From Ancistrus triradiatus (taxonomy: Eukaryota; Chordata; Actinopteri; Siluriformes; Loricariidae), in contig JAJAGP010000886.1 of the NCBI GenBank assembly GCA_025084515.1, positions 186,001-250,000 of the forward strand: DNA of 64,000 nucleotides. The letters run 5' to 3'. This document shows, piece by piece, positions 61,070-64,000 of this stretch (the stretch's first letter is position 1; every line of letters begins with the position of its first letter). Made by a program: the position numbers and the translations under genes. The notes beneath the pieces are model-generated. The model searched no databases and had not been told where the DNA came from. It saw nothing but the letters and a program-made list of their open reading frames with translations.

Positions 61070-63060
61070 CCAGGTTAGTTGGTCTCCGAGCTCCCTGGGT
61101 ATCAGCCTGAGGTGCGATTGACCCGCTGTCATCTCCTTCAGAGCTCATGGAGGCTGCAGCCTTTGATACCCAGGGGTGAAAACTGTGGAGGAGAGAAACA
61201 GCCATCAAATGCAATGCCTTAAACAACAACTTCTCACCTGTTCATCTTCTCATATTCCTTTCAGATTAGAGTTTAGAGTCTAGATCACGCATTCGATCAG
61301 AGCAGCGTGCAGTGATGGAAGAGTAAAACAGTGAAGAGAAGTACATTCTGATCCTGCGTCTGCATCTGGCGCAGATCTGTCCGTACTCGCATCCGTCGTT
61401 GCCTGCTTTTAAATACTGGTGCAAAACACGTAACACAGTTTGATTGTTTACCAGAAAATGCACTACCATCGTTAAGCGCCTTTTCCCCTGCGCTGGAACA
61501 TCCAGCATTTCTTTTTTTTTTACTTTTATTTATTTGATTGTTTTTGGAGTATGACGAGGCTGTCACGTGATTTACAGTCTGATGTTTACATAGCAGGGAG
61601 CTAAAGAGCTATAGCCATTCATGTCTCTGCTCTAGACCCTTTTCTTATATGGAAATGTATAGGAGGTGTGTACAACTGTTTAGCATGGGGTGACTGATGA
61701 TTGAGTGTAAGTGATTAATTATTTACCTGTGGAATGATTCTTGGTACAGTCTTTTGCAAAGTGTCATGCAGGGGGCACTCCTAATCTGCTGCATGGCTCT
61801 GTCAGCTCTGAAGGAAGTGGGAATCCCATTGTGAGGCTGACTCAGACAGCAAAGACTCGGGGGACGGGAACACGGCTGTCAATTCGGGATCAGAACTTTT
61901 CAAATTTCAGTTCTATTTTGTAAACCCAAGGCGGGACCCAGATTTAACTGCGGCCACCAGTAGGGGGACCTCCGTATAGTGCACAAAACTGGCAAACCTT
62001 ACCTCACTATGTTGGTAGAGCACTGGTTTGTATCCAACCCTTTGGTGAGGTGAGGCTTGCCCGTTGGTTTCGTTCTGTGTAGCAAGGTGTCCCTTCATGG
62101 TCATGTGACCACTTCATCTCCAGTCAGCTTCGTATTGCATTAATTGAATCCATGTCATGGCCCAGCCTACTTTGACTTCAGGTCCGTCCCGATCCTTTGT
62201 TGTCTGTGCTTGCCTCACCAGGGGATTCCCCCTTCTAAGAGTTTCCATGGTTTCTCAAGTTGCAGGAGACCCCTTGGTTATTTTGTTAAACGTATAACAA
62301 GTCAATGGACGTCACTAAATCATGTTTAAAGGTGTTTACACTTTAGCACCTGTCACATTTAAGGGCAGTGGTGGCTAAGAGGTTTAAGTACTGGATTACA
62401 GACCAGATGGCTGATTGTTCAAGCCTTGGCTCTGCCAAGCTACCACTGTTACCATTGGTTGCATTGCAGATTGGAAAGTCATCATAGGGTTGAGTTCAAG
62501 TCTTATATGGTTCCTGAGCAAAACCCTTAACCCTTAACTATTTGTCTCACTAGCAGGGCCCTCTGGGTGAGTGGCATTGTGTATCCAAACATTTGCACAA
62601 GACTGTATCCGAAATCAGTTCACGGCAAGTACTGGAACACGTCCAAGTCACAGGATGGCTCGTTTGCACATTTTGTATTGAGGTTTGTTTTTTTTCTGTT
62701 TTTTTTTACACCTTGTATGTTATTCATAAATGCAGTAATGATGGAAAATGTACTTAAAGCTTTAGTCTGGATGTTTATATCAGTCAAATCAAAGCCAGCT
62801 TGTATTTATGCATTTATTATTCGAGACTGATCTGTAATACTTTGGCCCTAAGGCTACGTTTGCATATGATTTAACACCAAAATCCTATCAGTCAAATATT
62901 TGATTTTGTAAAGATTTACCTTATTTTTCTTATATCTTATATATCTTCTGATTCTCTTCTATGAAGTTTTTTTACATGTACGTTTATTAGTTTGTGTGTT
63001 TTATGCTACAAGTCAGTCAAAAGGCAGCCTTGTGCGTTGCCAAATAAAGGGCTGAATACT
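61070..63060 (+). terminator. zdhhc20: Probable ZDHHC20 3' untranslated region
   Basis: The TAG at 61067-61069 is followed by about 2 kb without another gene. AATAAA at 63044-63049 is a plausible polyadenylation signal, and another lies near 63353. A degenerate SINE lies inside. The true transcript end is not proven. Confidence 0.4.
62362..62550 (+). mobile_element. Degenerate tRNA-derived SINE downstream of ZDHHC20
   Basis: The head AGGGCAGTGGTGGCTAAGAG and middle CTTGGCTCTGCCAAGCTACC match the family at low identity. An extra segment lies between head and tail. It falls in the presumed ZDHHC20 3' untranslated region. Confidence 0.6.
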
Positions 63061-64000
63061 GGCTGAATGGAGTGTTTACACTAAGAAAGTAATACCTCGC
63101 TGCTGTCGCCGTGCTATGACGGAAACCAAATGTAACTCTTGTTTTTGTGTTTGAGAAGTTCGGCGGTTCCCTGCAGTATCAGAACTAGGCGGCGGGCAGG
63201 ACAGACTCCTTTCAGACCAGCTGGTATTGTTCATTCCGTTTTAACGTTCCACCGTGCTTTAGTTTTTCATTTTCAGAGCTGATGAATGAGCGCTCGTTTT
63301 TTTCGTGGCTTTATTCGGGGAAGCTGTTTGTTCCTCCTCTCAGATCATCTTAAATAAAGAACCGGCTATGAGATTAATCATCACCTTAGCATCGTTACAA
63401 GGAAAACCTTCCCAAAGGTTACATTACTGTGGTGTGTCTATGACGAATAGAAACCACGGTTCCCATGGTGCACTGCAACTAATGGGTTTTGATCCAGTTC
63501 CACTCCATTTCCACACACGTTGCTAGTTTTGCCTGACACATGAACTCCACTAAATGAATAGCCGTTAGAACCTGTGGGATATTTTCATGCCCTAAACCTC
63601 TAACTTCCATCTTCCGATGAAATTCCATCGTCCTCCATTATGAGTGAGTCCGTATCGGGGTAGTGTAGATGTAGAGGGTGCTTCTAAGGTGCTAGAAGAA
63701 GCATGCTGTGAGACTTTTTTAATTTATGCCCATGTACGTGCCACAAAATCATTTGCACGGCAGTAACCCAAGCAAGGAGACAGCAAAATTCTCAGGCCAG
63801 CAAATCCTCATCAGCCGATCAGAAAGTCTTCTCGACCACAATATTATGCTTACATTACTTAAAGTAGAACGATGATTGGAATATGCAGGAAGACGTTAGG
63901 AATTTTCTGCCAAAAGAATATAAATATGCTCCTGCTATCTGTGTTTTTTGTTTTTGTTTGAGCTCTTTCCACATTTTAACCCTGCTTTCCTGAGCTGAGT
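63060..64000. other. Right end of window, nothing recognised
   Basis: No exon, RNA gene or classified repeat can be supported after the presumed ZDHHC20 polyadenylation site. Confidence 0.4.

Noticed and set aside
1..64000. CRISPR array, prophage, integron or other bacterial-type system
   Set aside because: There are no regularly spaced direct repeats, dense short genes or ribosome-binding sites. Gene structure and repeats are those of a vertebrate.

Overview
The window is vertebrate nuclear DNA, almost certainly from a teleost fish. It holds multi-exon genes with GT-AG introns, a dense load of Tc1/mariner-type transposons, tRNA-derived SINE copies, a hAT element, LINE pieces and long microsatellites. 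There is no operon-like organisation, CRISPR array or phage region. Two runs of exactly 100 N (23158-23257 and 36131-36230) are scaffold gaps of unknown true size. A catfish or other ostariophysan is possible from the transposon mix, but I cannot prove it.

Four host genes can be read exon by exon. (1) PLEKHA1/TAPP1, minus strand: ten coding exons from 18013 down to 1841, running off the left edge before the C-terminal tail. (2) MTMR6, minus strand: only coding exons 1 and 2 (27308-27285 and 25705-25586). The phosphatase exons that should follow are not found. (3) NUP58/NUPL1, plus strand: 14 coding exons, 28860-47785, complete and fully open at 590 codons. (4) ZDHHC20, plus strand: 13 coding exons, 50304-61069, with clean splice sites but several single-base frame breaks, including one in each half of the DHHC cysteine-rich domain.

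MTMR6 and NUP58 lie head to head, as in human 13q12, and ZDHHC20 lies on the same human chromosome arm. That makes the block from 25 kb rightward a conserved neighbourhood. PLEKHA1 (human 10q26) does not belong to it. It is separated from MTMR6 exon 2 by an N gap whose two edges are both Tc1 terminal sequences, so a scaffold mis-join or a lineage-specific rearrangement is likely. The gene functions are unrelated: phosphoinositide binding, phosphoinositide 3-phosphatase, nuclear pore channel and protein palmitoylation. Only the MTMR6/NUP58 pair suggests shared promoter control.

Layout: 1-18 kb, PLEKHA1 exons with two Tc1 copies in introns; 18-25 kb, transposon debris around the first gap; 25.6-28.9 kb, MTMR6 5' end and divergent promoter region; 28.9-48.7 kb, NUP58, including a 10.7-kb intron with the second gap and an AT-repeat; 48.7-50.3 kb, intergenic, with a perfect 30-bp inverted repeat; 50.3-63 kb, ZDHHC20 with a Tc1 insertion, SINEs and a LINE piece. 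I found no undescribed biological system. The items most worth a second look are the MTMR6/PLEKHA1 junction, the damaged ZDHHC20 reading frame, and several precise inverted-repeat structures.
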